Assembly: GCF_002902965.1 (NCBI RefSeq)
Contig: NZ_CP026107.1
Span: 868,001 to 932,000 of the forward strand
Reading direction: 5' to 3'
From: Paraburkholderia hospita
Lineage (GTDB): Bacteria; Pseudomonadota; Gammaproteobacteria; Burkholderiales; Burkholderiaceae
Length of the DNA stretch: 64,000 nucleotides
Of this stretch, positions 26,305 through 34,832 are shown piece after piece. The position numbers and the translations under genes were made by a program. The notes beneath the pieces were generated by a model, which had not been told where the DNA came from, made no database searches, and saw only the letters and a list, made by a program, of their open reading frames with translations. The stretch's first letter is position 1. Each line of letters opens with the position of its first letter.

Positions 26305-27123
26305 ATGCTGAACATCAATACAAACATCATGTCGCTGACGGCGCAGAACAATCTGTCGGGTTCGCAAAACGCGCTCTCGCAGGCGATCAACCGTCTATCG
26401 TCCGGCAAGCGCATCAATACGGCCGCTGACGACGCGGCGGGTCTCGCAATCGCGACGTCGCAGACGGCATCGATCAATGCGTTGACGCAGGGCGCCGCCA
26501 ATGCGAACAACGGCATTTCGATGGTGCAGACCACGAACGGCGCGCTGCAATCGATCGTCGACAACCTGCAGCGCATCCGTCAGCTGGCAGTGGAAGCAGG
26601 CGACGGCTCGCTCGACTCGAACGCGCTCGCCAACCTGCAGGCGGAAGTGTCGACGCGTCTGACGGAAATCACACGCGTTGCACAACAGACTACGTTCAAC
26701 GGTCAGGCGGTGCTGAACGGTGTCGGCTCGGTCAACTTCCAGATCGGCGCGTTCAACGGCCAGCAGATCACCGCGAACTTCGGGACGCAGAGCTGGGACG
26801 CGAACTCGCTGGGCATCAGCGGTTTGAGCGTGGCGACCGCTTCGGGTGCGCAGGCCGCCATGAGTTCGATCGATAGCGTGCTGACGAGCGTGAACACCTT
26901 CCAGGCAACGCTCGGTGCAACGCAGAACACGTTCCAGGCCGCCATTTCGACGACGCAAACGGAAGCGACCAATATGAGCGCCGCCGAATCGCAGATCACC
27001 GACGCGGACTTTGCGACGGAAACGGCCAACCTGTCGAAGGCCCAGGTGTTGCAGCAAGCGGGCATCTCGGTGCTCGCGCAAGCGAACTCGATGCCGCAGC
27101 AGGTGCTGAAGCTTCTGCAGTAA
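26305..27123 (+). CDS. fliC: Flagellin
   Basis: 272 aa from ATG 26305 (AAAGGGG upstream). The N-terminal D0/D1 helices (MLNINTNIMSLTAQNNL, LSSGKRINTAADDAAGLAIA) and the C-terminal D1/D0 helices (QVLQQAGISVLAQANSMPQQ, VLKLLQ) are fully conserved. The central D2/D3 part is very short, so this is a minimal flagellin. It forms the filament after export by the type III flagellar system. No fliD, fliS or other flagellar gene is adjacent, so it may be a main fliC at a separate locus or an extra copy. A terminator-like hairpin follows. Confidence 0.95.
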   Translation: MLNINTNIMSLTAQNNLSGSQNALSQAINRLSSGKRINTAADDAAGLAIATSQTASINALTQGAANANNGISMVQTTNGALQSIVDNLQRIRQLAVEAGDGSLDSNALANLQAEVSTRLTEITRVAQQTTFNGQAVLNGVGSVNFQIGAFNGQQITANFGTQSWDANSLGISGLSVATASGAQAAMSSIDSVLTSVNTFQATLGATQNTFQAAISTTQTEATNMSAAESQITDADFATETANLSKAQVLQQAGISVLAQANSMPQQVLKLLQ

Positions 27124-27136
27124 CGGGAACGGCATT

Positions 27137-27174
27137 GTGCATCCTGTGTTGGGCGAGCGGGATGCACGGTGTTT
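27137..27174 (+). terminator. Terminator-like hairpin after flagellin
   Basis: GTGCATCC (27137-27144) pairs perfectly with GGATGCAC (27160-27167), followed by GGTGTTTCC. It starts 14 bp after the flagellin stop. The T tract is weak, but position and stem support termination. Confidence 0.6.
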
Positions 27175-27219
27175 CCTTAACGGATCATCTTCCAGTTCGC
27201 TAAGGCACGCCCTATCTGC

Positions 27220-28032
27220 TCAAGGTCGCGAGGATTCGAGCGACGGATAAAGCCGCGCCAGCATTGCCTCGAAAGTCGCCTCCGATACGCGCCCCAAGTG
27301 CTTTTCCAGCAATCGCCCATTGGCATCGTAAAAGAGCGTGGTCGGATAAGCAGTGACATTCACACTTTTTGCGAGCGTCAGTTGCGGATCAAAGCGGGAG
27401 TTATCGATGTGCAAGTTGAGGTCTGCCAGAAACGCCTCGACCGTGTGGCGGTCTTCTCCCTGATTCACGAAAACCAGATCGAGTTCGGGATGGCTCGTCT
27501 GCGCGCTGGCAAGCACGGGCATTTCCCCTCGACAGGGTCCGCACCATGTCGCCCACAAATTGACGACAAGCGGCTTGCCGTTATTGCGTGCAAGGGGTTG
27601 CGGCATGCCGGCCTCGTCGAGTAACGATATGGACGGCACGTGCGAGGGCTGATCGGATCGTTCCATCACTGCACCAGCGATGCCCCACGCGACGAAGCCC
27701 GATATTGTCGCGATGGCTAACGGGCGCCGTATTGCCGATCGCCGTATTGCGGTAACCACCGCGACGACGATTCCCGCCGCAATGCCGGGTATCGCCGCGA
27801 ATCCCGCGTCTCTGATATCGAGCATTTGCAGGAAGTCGCCGCGATAGCTCGGCAGGTATTGAAGGACGAACACCGCACGCGCGACGAACAGGCCAATGAG
27901 TAACGCCGTAAACAGGGCGCGCTCGACGTCGGATTGCTTCTCGCCAGAGAATCTACTGGCGAGTAGCGCTACGGCAACGCCGATGAACAGTGCAAGCGGT
28001 CCAGCAGGAAGCGCCAAGGGGCCGATATTCAT
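27220..28032 (-). CDS. Membrane-anchored TlpA-like thiol-disulfide protein
   Basis: 270 aa from ATG 28032. Residues 1-125 hold about four hydrophobic helices resembling the membrane part of Lgt/prolipoprotein-transferase-like proteins (LPAGPLALFIGVAVALLASR). Residues about 130-265 form a periplasmic thioredoxin domain with VVNLWATWCGPCRGEMP (Cys164-Gly-Pro-Cys167) and cis-Pro TAYPTTLFYD. The fold would reduce or oxidise periplasmic cysteines, for example in cytochrome c maturation. The open frame continues upstream to 28227, but that part lacks features. It is convergent with flagellin. Confidence 0.85.
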   Translation of the reverse strand: MNIGPLALPAGPLALFIGVAVALLASRFSGEKQSDVERALFTALLIGLFVARAVFVLQYLPSYRGDFLQMLDIRDAGFAAIPGIAAGIVVAVVTAIRRSAIRRPLAIATISGFVAWGIAGAVMERSDQPSHVPSISLLDEAGMPQPLARNNGKPLVVNLWATWCGPCRGEMPVLASAQTSHPELDLVFVNQGEDRHTVEAFLADLNLHIDNSRFDPQLTLAKSVNVTAYPTTLFYDANGRLLEKHLGRVSEATFEAMLARLYPSLESSRP

Positions 28033-28223
28033 TCGTTTGTTCCAGGTGCGTAGCCGAGTTCCAGTGACTTGGAATATACCGCTAAGGTCACAAGCGCATG
28101 AACACCCTGGAGGATCAAGAATATGCTCGTTCGTCTCGTTCCTGGCTGCGATTGATTTCCGCCCTTTGAAGAAATCAGCAAATGGAGGCGAGCGTGATCG
28201 CTCGCCCCGACATCGCGACACGT

Positions 28224-28973
28224 TCACACCTGCGCGAGGCCACCGTCGACGAACAGGTCGATACCCGCAACGAAGCTGCTCTCGTCAGATGCAAGGAACA
28301 GCGCCGCGGACGCGATTTCCTCAGGCCGACCGATGCGGCCCAATGGCGTCGCGGCAGCGAACCTGGCGCGCAGTTCGTCTGCTTCGGCGGCCGTCGCAAC
28401 CTGGCTGTCGATGATCGGCGTGTCGATCGCGCCTGGGCTGATGGCATTGACCCGAATGCCGCGGCCCTTCAGTTCGACGGTCCATGTCCGCGCCAGCGAG
28501 CGGACGGCTGCCTTCGCCGCGCTGTACGTGTCGTGAGCCGGCAAGCCTTTGACGCCTGCAACCGAACTGGTCAGGATGATGCTGCTTCCATTGCCCATCA
28601 ACGGCAGCGCTTTCTGCACAGTGAAAATGAGTCCGCGCACGTTGACGTCGAACGTTGCATCGTAGTGCTGTGGCGTAATCGCTTCGAGCGTGCGATGTTC
28701 GACCGCCCCTGAATTGGCGAACAGAACGTCGATCTTGCCGCGTTGCTCTCCGACAATGGAAAACAGGCGATCCAGTTCATCGAGCTTCGTCACGTCGGCC
28801 TGCACGGCCGTCACGTTGCGGCCAATCTGCTGCACGGCTTTGTCGAGTTCCAATTGCCGCCTGCCGACGATGAACACATACGCGCCCTCGTCGACGAAGC
28901 GTTGCGCGGTGGCAAGTCCAATGCCGCTGCTGCCGCCTGTGATGACGGCTGTTCTGCTTGCAAGTCGATTCAT
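28224..28973 (-). CDS. SDR-family oxidoreductase
   Basis: 249 aa. TGGSSGIG (12-19) binds NAD(P), the usual NNAG reads FANSGAV, Ser137 lies in TSSVAG, and Tyr150-x-x-x-Lys154 (YSAAK) completes a normal catalytic set. VDGGLAQV ends the protein. Such glucose-1-dehydrogenase-like SDRs reduce ketones or aldehydes. The gene lies 28 bp after the Old Yellow Enzyme gene, in the same direction, so the two are probably one operon under the divergent LysR at 30261. Confidence 0.9.
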   Translation of the reverse strand: MNRLASRTAVITGGSSGIGLATAQRFVDEGAYVFIVGRRQLELDKAVQQIGRNVTAVQADVTKLDELDRLFSIVGEQRGKIDVLFANSGAVEHRTLEAITPQHYDATFDVNVRGLIFTVQKALPLMGNGSSIILTSSVAGVKGLPAHDTYSAAKAAVRSLARTWTVELKGRGIRVNAISPGAIDTPIIDSQVATAAEADELRARFAAATPLGRIGRPEEIASAALFLASDESSFVAGIDLFVDGGLAQV

Positions 28974-29001
28974 GATGTTGTCGTTCCTGATTCAAGCGGA
29001 T

Positions 29002-30117
29002 TCAAGCGGCTTCGGTTTCTGCATGAAACGCATAGTCGGTATAGCCACGCGCATCGCCGCCGTAGAAGGTCGAACGGTCGTAGCGGGTGAGCGGCTTGCC
29101 AGTGCGCAGACGTTCGGGCAGATCGGGATTCGAAATAAACATGCGCCCGAATGCGACGAGGTCTGCGTGGCCGTCGGCGACGATCTGCCCGGCGCTTTCG
29201 CCCGTAAAGCCGCCTGCGGCGATGATCGTGCCGTTGTAGAAGCGGCGCATGTCTTTCGACGTGACGTCCGACTCGCTCGTCTCCTGCTCGACGATGCCGC
29301 GAATACGCGGCTCGATGATATGCAGATACGCGAGGTCATAACTGTTCAGACGCTCTGCGACATAACCGAAGGTGGCATGCGGATCACTGTCCGACATCGT
29401 GCCGTACGTGCCGCTCGGCGACAGCCGCAGTGCGACGCGGCCAGGCCCCCACACGGCGACGACAGCATCGAGCGTTTCGAACAGGAATCGCGCGCGATTG
29501 TCGGTCGGGCCGCCATAGGCGTCGGTGCGATGGTTCGTGCCATCCAGCAGGAACTGCTCGAACAGATATCCATTGGCGCCGTGAAGCTCGACACCGTCGA
29601 AGCCCGCCTCCTTCGCCAGCACGGCGCTGCGACGGAACTGCTCGACAATGCCCGCAATTTCGTCGATCTCCAGTTCGCGCGGCACGATCAGTTCGGCTTC
29701 CGCGACGTTGCCGTTTGCGTCGCGAATCGCCGCATGTTCGAGCGAGCGCAACGCGGACGGGGCAACAGGCGTGACGCCGCCCGTGTTGGCGGGATGCGCC
29801 TGGCGTCCCGCGTGCCACATTTGCAGGAAGATGCGCGCGCCCTTCGCGTGCACGGCATCCGTCACGCGCCTCCAGCCCTTTACCTGCGCATCCGTGTAAA
29901 TGCCCGGCGCGTCGACGTAGGCAATGCCAAGCGGCGAGACGGCCGTCGCATCGCTAATCAGCAGGCCGCCTTCCGAGGCGCGCTGCGTGTAGTACTCGAC
30001 CATCAGGTCGCCGGGCACGTTGCCTTGCCCGGTGCGCATCCGCGTGAGCGGTGCGAGCACGATGCGGTGACTGAGTTCGAAAGGGCCGACATGGGTACGG
30101 CTGAAGAGCGTGTTCAT
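29002..30117 (-). CDS. Old Yellow Enzyme-family alkene reductase
   Basis: 371 aa from ATG 30117 (AGAGGATGCACGC upstream); the frame is open further but not conserved. The TIM barrel begins FELSHRIVLAPLTRMRTGQG. IFLQMWHAGRQAHPAN holds the FMN/substrate His region and FDGVELHGANGYLFEQFL is the family signature; GRMFISNPDLPERLR follows near the end. NemA/XenB-like enzymes reduce alpha,beta-unsaturated carbonyls, nitro-esters and maleimides with NADPH. Divergent LysR and co-transcribed SDR suggest an electrophile-inducible detoxification unit. Confidence 0.93.
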   Translation of the reverse strand: MNTLFSRTHVGPFELSHRIVLAPLTRMRTGQGNVPGDLMVEYYTQRASEGGLLISDATAVSPLGIAYVDAPGIYTDAQVKGWRRVTDAVHAKGARIFLQMWHAGRQAHPANTGGVTPVAPSALRSLEHAAIRDANGNVAEAELIVPRELEIDEIAGIVEQFRRSAVLAKEAGFDGVELHGANGYLFEQFLLDGTNHRTDAYGGPTDNRARFLFETLDAVVAVWGPGRVALRLSPSGTYGTMSDSDPHATFGYVAERLNSYDLAYLHIIEPRIRGIVEQETSESDVTSKDMRRFYNGTIIAAGGFTGESAGQIVADGHADLVAFGRMFISNPDLPERLRTGKPLTRYDRSTFYGGDARGYTDYAFHAETEAA

Positions 30118-30205
30118 GCGTGCATCCTCTGGATGAGTGTTGAAGATGACGGGATCATGAGCGCCCGTTAAGCCGCGCAGAAGAGGCCTGGCGGGGATAA
30201 CTGCC

Positions 30206-30220
30206 ATTCCTTGAGAGAAT
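30206..30220. promoter_or_regulatory. LysR-box between Old Yellow Enzyme and LysR genes
   Basis: ATTC-N7-GAAT (ATTCCTTGAGAGAAT) contains the T-N11-A dyad typical of LysR binding sites. It is in the 143-bp gap between the divergent genes, about 40 bp before the LysR start. Function inferred. Confidence 0.5.
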
Positions 30221-30260
30221 AGGGCCTGACGACTTCGACGAAACCTGGGAGAGGCGCAGC

Positions 30261-31148
30261 ATGGATCGACTGGCCGCAATGGAAATTTTTGTCAGCGTTG
30301 CCGAGGCGGGCTCGTTTTCGGCTGCCGCGAAGCGGATGAACGTGGGGCAGCCCGCCATTTCCAAATCCGTTGCACAGCTGGAAGAACGCCTGGGTGTGCG
30401 GCTCATCCTGCGTTCGACGCGAGGTTTGACAATGACGGACGCTGGCCAGCGTTTCTACGAGCATGCGAAGCGCGTGATCCAGGAGGCCGACGACGCGGAG
30501 CAGGTCGTGCGCCACGCCTCCGATAGCCTGTCCGGCAATCTGCGCGTTAGCGCGGCGGTGACGTTCGCTTGCCTGCATGTGCTGCCGTCGCTGGACGCCT
30601 TCTTGAGCCGGCATCCCAAGCTGGAAATCGACCTCAAGCTCGACGATCGCATCATCGATCTGCTCGAAGAGGGCATGGACGTGGCGTTGCGGATGGGGGC
30701 GCTGACTGATTCGTCGATGACGGCGCGGCGTATCGGGCGAAGTCCGCGGCTCGTCGTCGGCACGCCGGACTATTTTTCGCGCGCTGGTGTGCCCACGACG
30801 CCCGCCGAGTTGGATCGACATCAGGCAATCGTCTACTCGCAGGGCGGCGGCGGCGAGACATGGACGTTCCGCCAGAACGACAGCGACGTGGATGTGACGG
30901 TATCAGGGCGTGTCCGCGTGAGCGCGGCGGAAGGCATGCGCACGGCCGTCCTCAATGGAATGGGGCTCGCGATCGCGTCGCGCTGGATGTTTTCTCCCGA
31001 GTTGGCGTCGGGCGAGGTCGAGGCCGTATTGACCGACTGGACCTTGCCCGCGGTCGATCTTTGGGCCGTCTTTCCATCGGGGCGGCTGGTGACGGCGAAA
31101 GCGCGGGCATTCGTTGAATTCGTCGAGGAGGCGCTCGCTCGGGCGTAA
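30261..31148 (+). CDS. LysR-family transcriptional regulator
   Basis: 295 aa. MDRLAAMEIFVSVAEAGSFS, AAAKRMNVGQPAISKSVAQLE and a LRSTRGLTMTDAGQRFYEH wing are the DmlR/CrgA-type winged helix. Effector domain residues about 90-290. A GGGAG site precedes the ATG. Placed divergently from the alkene reductase-SDR operon, it is the likely regulator of that unit through the ATTC-N7-GAAT site. Confidence 0.9.
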   Translation: MDRLAAMEIFVSVAEAGSFSAAAKRMNVGQPAISKSVAQLEERLGVRLILRSTRGLTMTDAGQRFYEHAKRVIQEADDAEQVVRHASDSLSGNLRVSAAVTFACLHVLPSLDAFLSRHPKLEIDLKLDDRIIDLLEEGMDVALRMGALTDSSMTARRIGRSPRLVVGTPDYFSRAGVPTTPAELDRHQAIVYSQGGGGETWTFRQNDSDVDVTVSGRVRVSAAEGMRTAVLNGMGLAIASRWMFSPELASGEVEAVLTDWTLPAVDLWAVFPSGRLVTAKARAFVEFVEEALARA

Positions 31149-31343
31149 TGGCGAGTCGCATCCGCCAAACCCATCACTCAATGGAATAACTGGAATTCCG
31201 CGCCGGCTACTACTGAAGACTCCCGTTCAAAACTACATTTCGTTCAACCGACCGGATGTCGGAAAGAACGCTCAAACATGCCGCGCGATATGCAACGCGA
31301 AAGGTTTGAGCTGAAACGGAATTGATAGAACTGGAGAGCAGGA

Positions 31344-32444
31344 ATGGGCACGAGCAGCAAGGTACTGGTAGCGGGCGCGAGCGGACTGATTGGTGTTGCC
31401 GCTATCGAAAGCTTTCTCTCTGCGGGTTGGGATGTGGTCGGCATTTCCCGGCGCAAGCCGGACCTGCCGAGCGGCCGCGAATTTGAATTCATCCCCGTGG
31501 ACTTGCGTGACGAGAACGCTGCGCGTGAAGCGCTATCTGCGCTCGGCGGCATTACGCATGTCGCGTATGCGGCAATCTACGAGAATGCGGATGATCTGGT
31601 GAGCGGCTGGTCGAACGCCGATCAGATCGAGACCAACAACGCGATGCTGCGCAATGTGATCGAGCCGCTCGTTTCAGGAAAATCGAAAGCGACGTTCAGG
31701 CACGTGTCGATCCTGCAGGGCACGAAGGCGTATGGCGTGCACCTGCATCCTATCGCCATTCCGGCACGCGAAAGCGACCCGCGCGACGATCACGCAAACT
31801 TTTTCTTCGATCAACAGGACTACGTGCGCGAGGCGGGTGAAAAGCACGGGTTCACCTATACCGTGCTACGTCCGCAACTCGTGACGGGGAAGACCCCCGG
31901 CGCGCTCAATGTGCTTCCCGCTATCGGCGTCTACGCGGCTATCCGCCGCGAGAAGGGCGAGTCATTCGGCTTTCCGGGCGGCCCGTCGTTCGTCTGGGAA
32001 ATGGCGGATGCCGATCTCGTCGGCGAGGTGATGGTTTGGGCAGCGCAGTCTCCGCAGGCGGCAAACGAGATCTTCAATGTCACCAACGGTGATGTCTTCG
32101 AATGGCGCAGCGTATGGCCGGCGATGGCGAAGACGCTCGGTGTGAATGCCGGAGCCGACGAGCCAACGAGCGTCGCGCAGTACATTCGTGAGAATACGGA
32201 CGTGTGGGCGAAGATCGTCGCCAGGTACGGACTTGCGAGCGGCGATCTTCGCTCGTTCGTCGGGCAGGGCGACCAGCACGCCGATTTTGCGTTTGCCTAT
32301 GGCGCGCCGGCGGGGCCCGTCGCTTTCGTCAGCACGGTGAAGCTTCGCAAGGCGGGATTCAATGCGGCGGTCGATACGCGCGATGCGTTCTGCGACGCGC
32401 TTCAGTCTTTTATCGACCGCAAGCTGTTGCCGCCCGCGCTGTGA
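31344..32444 (+). CDS. PRISE/progesterone-5beta-reductase-like SDR reductase
   Basis: 366 aa. VLVAGASGLIGVAAIESFL is the Rossmann start of extended SDRs; VGISRRKPDLPSG, HVSILQGTKAYGVHL and FFFDQQDY are hallmarks of the plant-bacterial PRISE group, whose Lys/Tyr pair (here in GTKAYG and FDQQDYV) reduces enones. It would carry out 1,4-reduction of alpha,beta-unsaturated ketones using NADPH. Preceded by GGAGAGCAGGA. It is monocistronic, and its stop is near the convergent nitroreductase. The physiological substrate is unknown. Confidence 0.88.
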   Translation: MGTSSKVLVAGASGLIGVAAIESFLSAGWDVVGISRRKPDLPSGREFEFIPVDLRDENAAREALSALGGITHVAYAAIYENADDLVSGWSNADQIETNNAMLRNVIEPLVSGKSKATFRHVSILQGTKAYGVHLHPIAIPARESDPRDDHANFFFDQQDYVREAGEKHGFTYTVLRPQLVTGKTPGALNVLPAIGVYAAIRREKGESFGFPGGPSFVWEMADADLVGEVMVWAAQSPQAANEIFNVTNGDVFEWRSVWPAMAKTLGVNAGADEPTSVAQYIRENTDVWAKIVARYGLASGDLRSFVGQGDQHADFAFAYGAPAGPVAFVSTVKLRKAGFNAAVDTRDAFCDALQSFIDRKLLPPAL

Positions 32445-32482
32445 CGGATTTGTATTCGCCTGCGCAGTGAGCGCTTTTGCGA

Positions 32483-33079
32483 TCAGAACGCGAACTGTCC
32501 TTCCGCGGCAAACGTGGAGAGCGGATTGCGCAGGCTCGGCGTCTCGCGCTTCTGCAGTCCTTCAGGCAACGAGGACTTGTCGCCGGGGCGGCCGATCGCA
32601 ATCGCCGCTTCGACGGCATAGTCGTCGGGAATAGCCAGTTCTGCACGGATGCGCTCGCGTTCGATACCGGCAAGACCATGAGCCTTCCATCCGGATAAAC
32701 TGGCCTGCAGCGCGCAATAACCCCAGGCAGCACCCGTATCGAAGGAATGCGACGCCAGCGCGACCTCGTCGGTTGCGCCTGGCGGCGTGAACGACCGCTT
32801 CGACAGTACGATCAGAATGGCGGCCGCATGTTGCGCCCAGCCTCGGTTGAACTCATTGAGAAAGCCGAGAAAGCGGGTCCAGTGCTCCGTATCGCGCCTT
32901 GCATAGACAAAGCGCCACGGCTGCGAGTTATACGAAGAAGGCGCCCAGCGTGCCGCTTCGAGGAAAGTCAGCAGTGAGGCTTCCGGAATCGTGTCTTGCG
33001 CGAAGGCGCGTGGCGACCAGCGTTCCAGAAATTGTCTGTCGATGGGATGCTCGGCTGTACGTGAATTCGATGAAGTCAT
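32483..33079 (-). CDS. Nitroreductase-family protein
   Basis: 198 aa from ATG 33079; an upstream open region to 33187 is not conserved. LERWSPRAFAQDTIP is the N-terminal signature, EAARWAPSSYNSQPWRFVYA binds FMN, and DTGAAWGYCALQASLSGWKAHGL is the helix conserved in NfnB/YdgI-type nitroreductases. IAIGRPGDKSSLPE is the C-terminal motif. These FMN homodimers reduce nitro groups or quinones with NAD(P)H. It stands alone, opposite the PRISE gene. Confidence 0.88.
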   Translation of the reverse strand: MTSSNSRTAEHPIDRQFLERWSPRAFAQDTIPEASLLTFLEAARWAPSSYNSQPWRFVYARRDTEHWTRFLGFLNEFNRGWAQHAAAILIVLSKRSFTPPGATDEVALASHSFDTGAAWGYCALQASLSGWKAHGLAGIERERIRAELAIPDDYAVEAAIAIGRPGDKSSLPEGLQKRETPSLRNPLSTFAAEGQFAF

Positions 33080-33274
33080 GATGGTGATGTGTCGCGTTTG
33101 ATCGTCGGAGTTTCGTGCCTGTATCGGGATATTCCGAATCACGACGTTAAGTGGCCACATGCGCGAATCCAAACAATGTTTGCGCATATCGAAAGCAGCG
33201 AATCATCGATATGCGAGGCGCACAGCGCGAAGCGACGCGCATCGTAGTAATGTCGATTTGCATATATTCATGAT

Positions 33275-33430
33275 CTGACCTCGCTCGCCTACGGCATCAA
33301 GGTCATCGCGATTGCTCCGCTGACGTCGCTGCTGGCGCTGCTCGCGATCCGCTGTGAACCATCCGGCTACGATATCGACGGCGGGGACTATGTGATCGTG
33401 CCGTCCGTCACTGAGCGCGCGGGCGCCTGA
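33275..33430 (+). pseudogene. Possible C-terminal remnant of a membrane protein
   Basis: A short in-frame stretch ending at TGA 33428-33430 reads LTSLAYGIKVIAIAPLTSLL, then ALLAIR-type hydrophobic residues, then a polar tail. Codon use has the strong G/C third-position bias of real genes here, but there is no start codon and the frame is closed by TAA at 33248. It looks like the last helix and tail of a deleted transporter. Identity uncertain. Confidence 0.3.
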
Positions 33431-33466
33431 GGGTCCAGTTCATCCATCGGCGGTGCGTTGCAAAGC

Positions 33467-33492
33467 ATTGCACAAATGCTTGTTTGTGCAAT
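33467..33492. promoter_or_regulatory. Perfect 10-bp inverted repeat, probable operator
   Basis: ATTGCACAAA-TGCTTG-TTTGTGCAAT (33467-33492) is a perfect dyad with a 6-base spacer. It lies 53 bp before the ATG at 33546. There is no following T tract, so an operator for an unlinked regulator controlling 33546-34653 is more likely than a terminator. Confidence 0.55.
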
Positions 33493-33545
33493 CCGCCGCC
33501 ACTGACTAGATTCGATGAATATTGCCACGAGCAGGAGGACGCATC

Positions 33546-33791
33546 ATGTCGATGAACCTCGCATCGTTTTATCGTCAGGCCGTATTTCATCCCTTCCAGG
33601 CTGCGCGTCAGCGATTGCAGGCGCGATCCGCCCACGCCGCTGAAGACCTCACCGACCCGCAGGCAGAGCACTCGCCGCGCGATGCGGGTGAGCGCCTCGA
33701 GCGTATAGCCGTCTATGCGCGAGCGGGCTACTTCAATATGGGCTACACGTTCGAGATGTTTCATGTGATCGGCGAAATAGCGCCGGACTAA
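33546..33791 (+). CDS. Small hypothetical protein, 81 aa
   Basis: 81 aa from ATG 33546, preceded by AGGAGG at eight bases, so translation is well supported. Short, charged and soluble; the middle (RLQARSAHAAEDLTDPQAEH) is hydrophilic and the end (FNMGYTFEMFHVIGEIAPD) more hydrophobic. No family recognised. It lies 31 bp upstream of the CmcJ/NvfI-like gene in the same direction, suggesting co-expression under the dyad at 33467. Confidence 0.6.
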   Translation: MSMNLASFYRQAVFHPFQAARQRLQARSAHAAEDLTDPQAEHSPRDAGERLERIAVYARAGYFNMGYTFEMFHVIGEIAPD

Positions 33792-33822
33792 TTGAGTCGC
33801 GCGCATGCATGGAGCGTAAGCA

Positions 33823-34653
33823 ATGAGCGATATCGTCGTCGAACAGCCAGCCGTTGTCGAAGCCGCGTTGAACTATCTCGTCGCGACGGGAGAAAAGCCC
33901 GCCACGTATGCCTATGAGCCGCCTGCAGGCGAGCCACAGCGCAGCGGCGTGTATCGGACGCAACGCGTGAATATCGTCAATGCACGCGTGTCGCCGCCGC
34001 CGGGTGGCTTATCGCTGGACCGCAATGGCTTTGAACTGCGGCAGCACGCGAGCGCGCTCAGCGACTTCTCGGACCCAGCCGCGATCGAACGCATCTACTA
34101 CCCTGAGGCCGAAGCGTTGCTCAAGCGTTGGACGGGTGCGAAGCGCGTCGTCATCTTCGATCACACGCTTCGCGACGGCCAGGCGGCGCGAGCGAGCGGC
34201 GTGCGCGAGCCTGTCAAATTCATTCACAACGATCAGACATTCGTCTCGGGTCCGCGCCGCGTGCGCGATCATCTGCCGCCGCATGATGCGGCAGAACTGC
34301 TGAAAGGCAGGGTGGCGATCGTCAACCTGTGGCGTCCTGTCGGATCGACGGTCGAATCGTCGCCGCTCGCATTGTGCGATGCGCGCAGTATCTCGCTGAC
34401 CGATCTCGTGCCGTCGGATCTGATCTATCCGGACAAGATCGGCGAGACGTATGCATTCGTTTTCAATCCGCGGCACCGCTGGTACTACTTTCCGTTGATG
34501 TCGCCGGAGGAAGTGCTGCTGCTGAAAATCTACGATTCCGCGGGCGACGATGTTGCGCGGCTGACGGCGCATACCGCATTCGATGATCCGTCGTCGCCAC
34601 CCGATGCAAGAGCGCGGCGCAGTATCGAACTGCGCTCGTTGCTGTTCTTCTGA
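33823..34653 (+). CDS. CmcJ/NvfI-family oxidoreductase
   Basis: 276 aa. VVIFDHTLRDGQAARASGV, FIHNDQTFVSGPRRVRDHLP, VAIVNLWRPVGSTVESSPLA and RWYYFPLMSPEEVLLLKIYDS reproduce the conserved blocks of the CmcJ/NvfI (AsaB/GliJ-like) family, a cupin-fold oxygenase group known from cephamycin hydroxylation/methoxylation and fungal secondary metabolism. His and Asp in FDHT and NDQT-type segments may bind iron. No secondary-metabolite backbone gene is nearby, so it probably acts in catabolism or detoxification. Substrate unknown. Confidence 0.78.
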   Translation: MSDIVVEQPAVVEAALNYLVATGEKPATYAYEPPAGEPQRSGVYRTQRVNIVNARVSPPPGGLSLDRNGFELRQHASALSDFSDPAAIERIYYPEAEALLKRWTGAKRVVIFDHTLRDGQAARASGVREPVKFIHNDQTFVSGPRRVRDHLPPHDAAELLKGRVAIVNLWRPVGSTVESSPLALCDARSISLTDLVPSDLIYPDKIGETYAFVFNPRHRWYYFPLMSPEEVLLLKIYDSAGDDVARLTAHTAFDDPSSPPDARARRSIELRSLLFF

Positions 34654-34832
34654 GCTTGCGCTGGCACGCCTATCGGCGTCAATCATTGGTCAGCGAACGC
34701 ACTCACGACATGCAGCGTGTGGGCGTGAACAGCGCCAGCCTGCAAAAAACACGACGATCGCATAAGCTTCGTCCAGCGCGTCGGTGTGTTCGTCCAGTTC
34801 GAGTGGCTGTCGCGTCGCATAAGGAGGTGTCC

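Larger units (their letters stand above)
33080..33545. other. 466-bp gap between nitroreductase and small ORF
   Basis: No complete gene. The left part (33080-33250) shows no feature and is partly A/T-rich. The middle contains a remnant-like coding stretch (33275-33430). The right part contains a perfect 10-bp inverted repeat (33467-33492) upstream of the gene at 33546. Confidence 0.6.
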
